Source: Desulfobulbaceae bacterium (lineage in GTDB: Bacteria; Desulfobacterota; Desulfobulbia; Desulfobulbales; VMSU01). Taken from it: DNA of 33,256 bases. Location of the stretch: the NCBI GenBank assembly GCA_015231515.1, contig JADGBM010000025.1, positions 1 to 33,256 on the forward strand, in the 5' to 3' direction. Every line of letters begins with the position of its first letter. The first letter of the stretch is position 1. Shown in pieces: positions 33,159-33,256 of this stretch. A program made the position numbers and the translations under genes. The notes beneath the pieces are model-generated. The model searched no databases. It saw only the letters and a program-made list of their open reading frames with translations, and had not been told where the DNA came from.

Positions 33159-33212
33159 TTAGGGGTTAGGGGTTAGGGGTTAAAGGCTAATGGCTAATGG
33201 CTAATTGCTAAT
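33159..33212. repeat. Telomere-like and GGCTAAT heptamer arrays upstream of mrdA
   Basis: Three perfect TTAGGGG units (33159-33179) follow a degenerate GGGTTAAGGG start, then GGCTAAT three times plus TGCTAAT (33185-33212). TTAACCTTTAACCTTT just after is partly complementary to the first array. The period of seven is shared with 9110-9144. Confidence 0.75.
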
Positions 33213-33256
33213 GAATTTAACCTTTAACCTTTGACCTAAGCGATACCGATTTCCTG

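Noticed and set aside
33159-33212. Heptamer arrays considered as CRISPR or as a true telomere
   Set aside because: The units are seven bases in direct tandem without spacers, and the arrays are short; no cas genes and no sign of a linear end.

Overview
This 33 kb window looks like a piece of a bacterial chromosome of moderate GC. By gene content it is probably a Desulfobacterota (Desulfobulbales-like 'deltaproteobacterium'); this is an inference, not a database result. Pointers are: a mitochondrial/spd-type EF-G, HDOD and FapA (DUF342) signalling/flagellar proteins, a MASE3 sensor with the Cys-rich 'PICSSCK..RDDKGYW' linker, PAS hybrid kinases, and heptamer-type intergenic repeats. There is no phage, transposase, integrase or CRISPR. 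Most genes are complete; only the first is cut by the window edge, and one hicB-like remnant is broken.

Layout. (1) 1-4.8 kb, + strand: the 3' part of a Glu/Leu-type amino-acid dehydrogenase, then two paralogous fumarase/aspartase-superfamily lyases. They are separated by a 750-bp repeat-rich spacer with a 309-bp element bounded by inverted repeats and two other dispersed hairpins. (2) 4.8-6.6 kb, + strand: two orphan solute-binding-type exported proteins with no permease. One is a single-lobe OpuAC-like protein and the other a PhnD-like lipoprotein. (3) 6.6-13.8 kb, - strand: SLOG-like protein, fusA (mtEFG1/spdEFG1-like), a RecA/DnaB-type P-loop ATPase, a HisA of the eukaryotic HIS6 type, HDOD protein, MBL-fold hydrolase and a FlaG-like protein. 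(4) 14.1-17.6 kb, + strand: an overlapping pair of a MASE3/Cys-linker/degenerate-GGDEF membrane protein and a PAS-PAS-HisKA-HATPase-REC hybrid kinase. (5) 17.6-19.9 kb, - strand: a small unknown protein, DgkA and a CorA with GTN instead of GMN. (6) 20.1-21.8 kb, + strand: lone LptF-type permease plus a secreted DUF2914 protein. (7) 21.9-25.5 kb: hicB remnant, Cys-rich PilZ protein, FapA behind a palindromic promoter, and a small acidic protein. (8) 25.7-27.7 kb, - strand: a self-contained tRNA-Phe unit (promoter, gene with CCA, terminator), an RDD membrane protein, and a very acidic zinc-ribbon protein. (9) 27.9-30.0 kb, + strand: BamE-like lipoprotein, pcm and a DUF368 polyprenyl-phosphate translocase. 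(10) 30.1-33.1 kb, - strand: mrdA-rodA elongasome pair, preceded by telomere-like heptamer repeats.

Themes. Envelope biogenesis recurs (LptF, DgkA, DUF368, BamE-like, RodA/PBP2). C-di-GMP/flagellar-type signalling also recurs (HDOD, FlaG-like, FapA, PilZ, degenerate GGDEF). The most unusual points are two genes 1 kb apart whose best recognisable relatives are eukaryotic (HIS6-type HisA and mitochondrial-type EF-G1), an OpuAC-like protein that has lost one whole lobe, and several structured intergenic elements. I did not find a convincing new multi-gene defence or mobile system.
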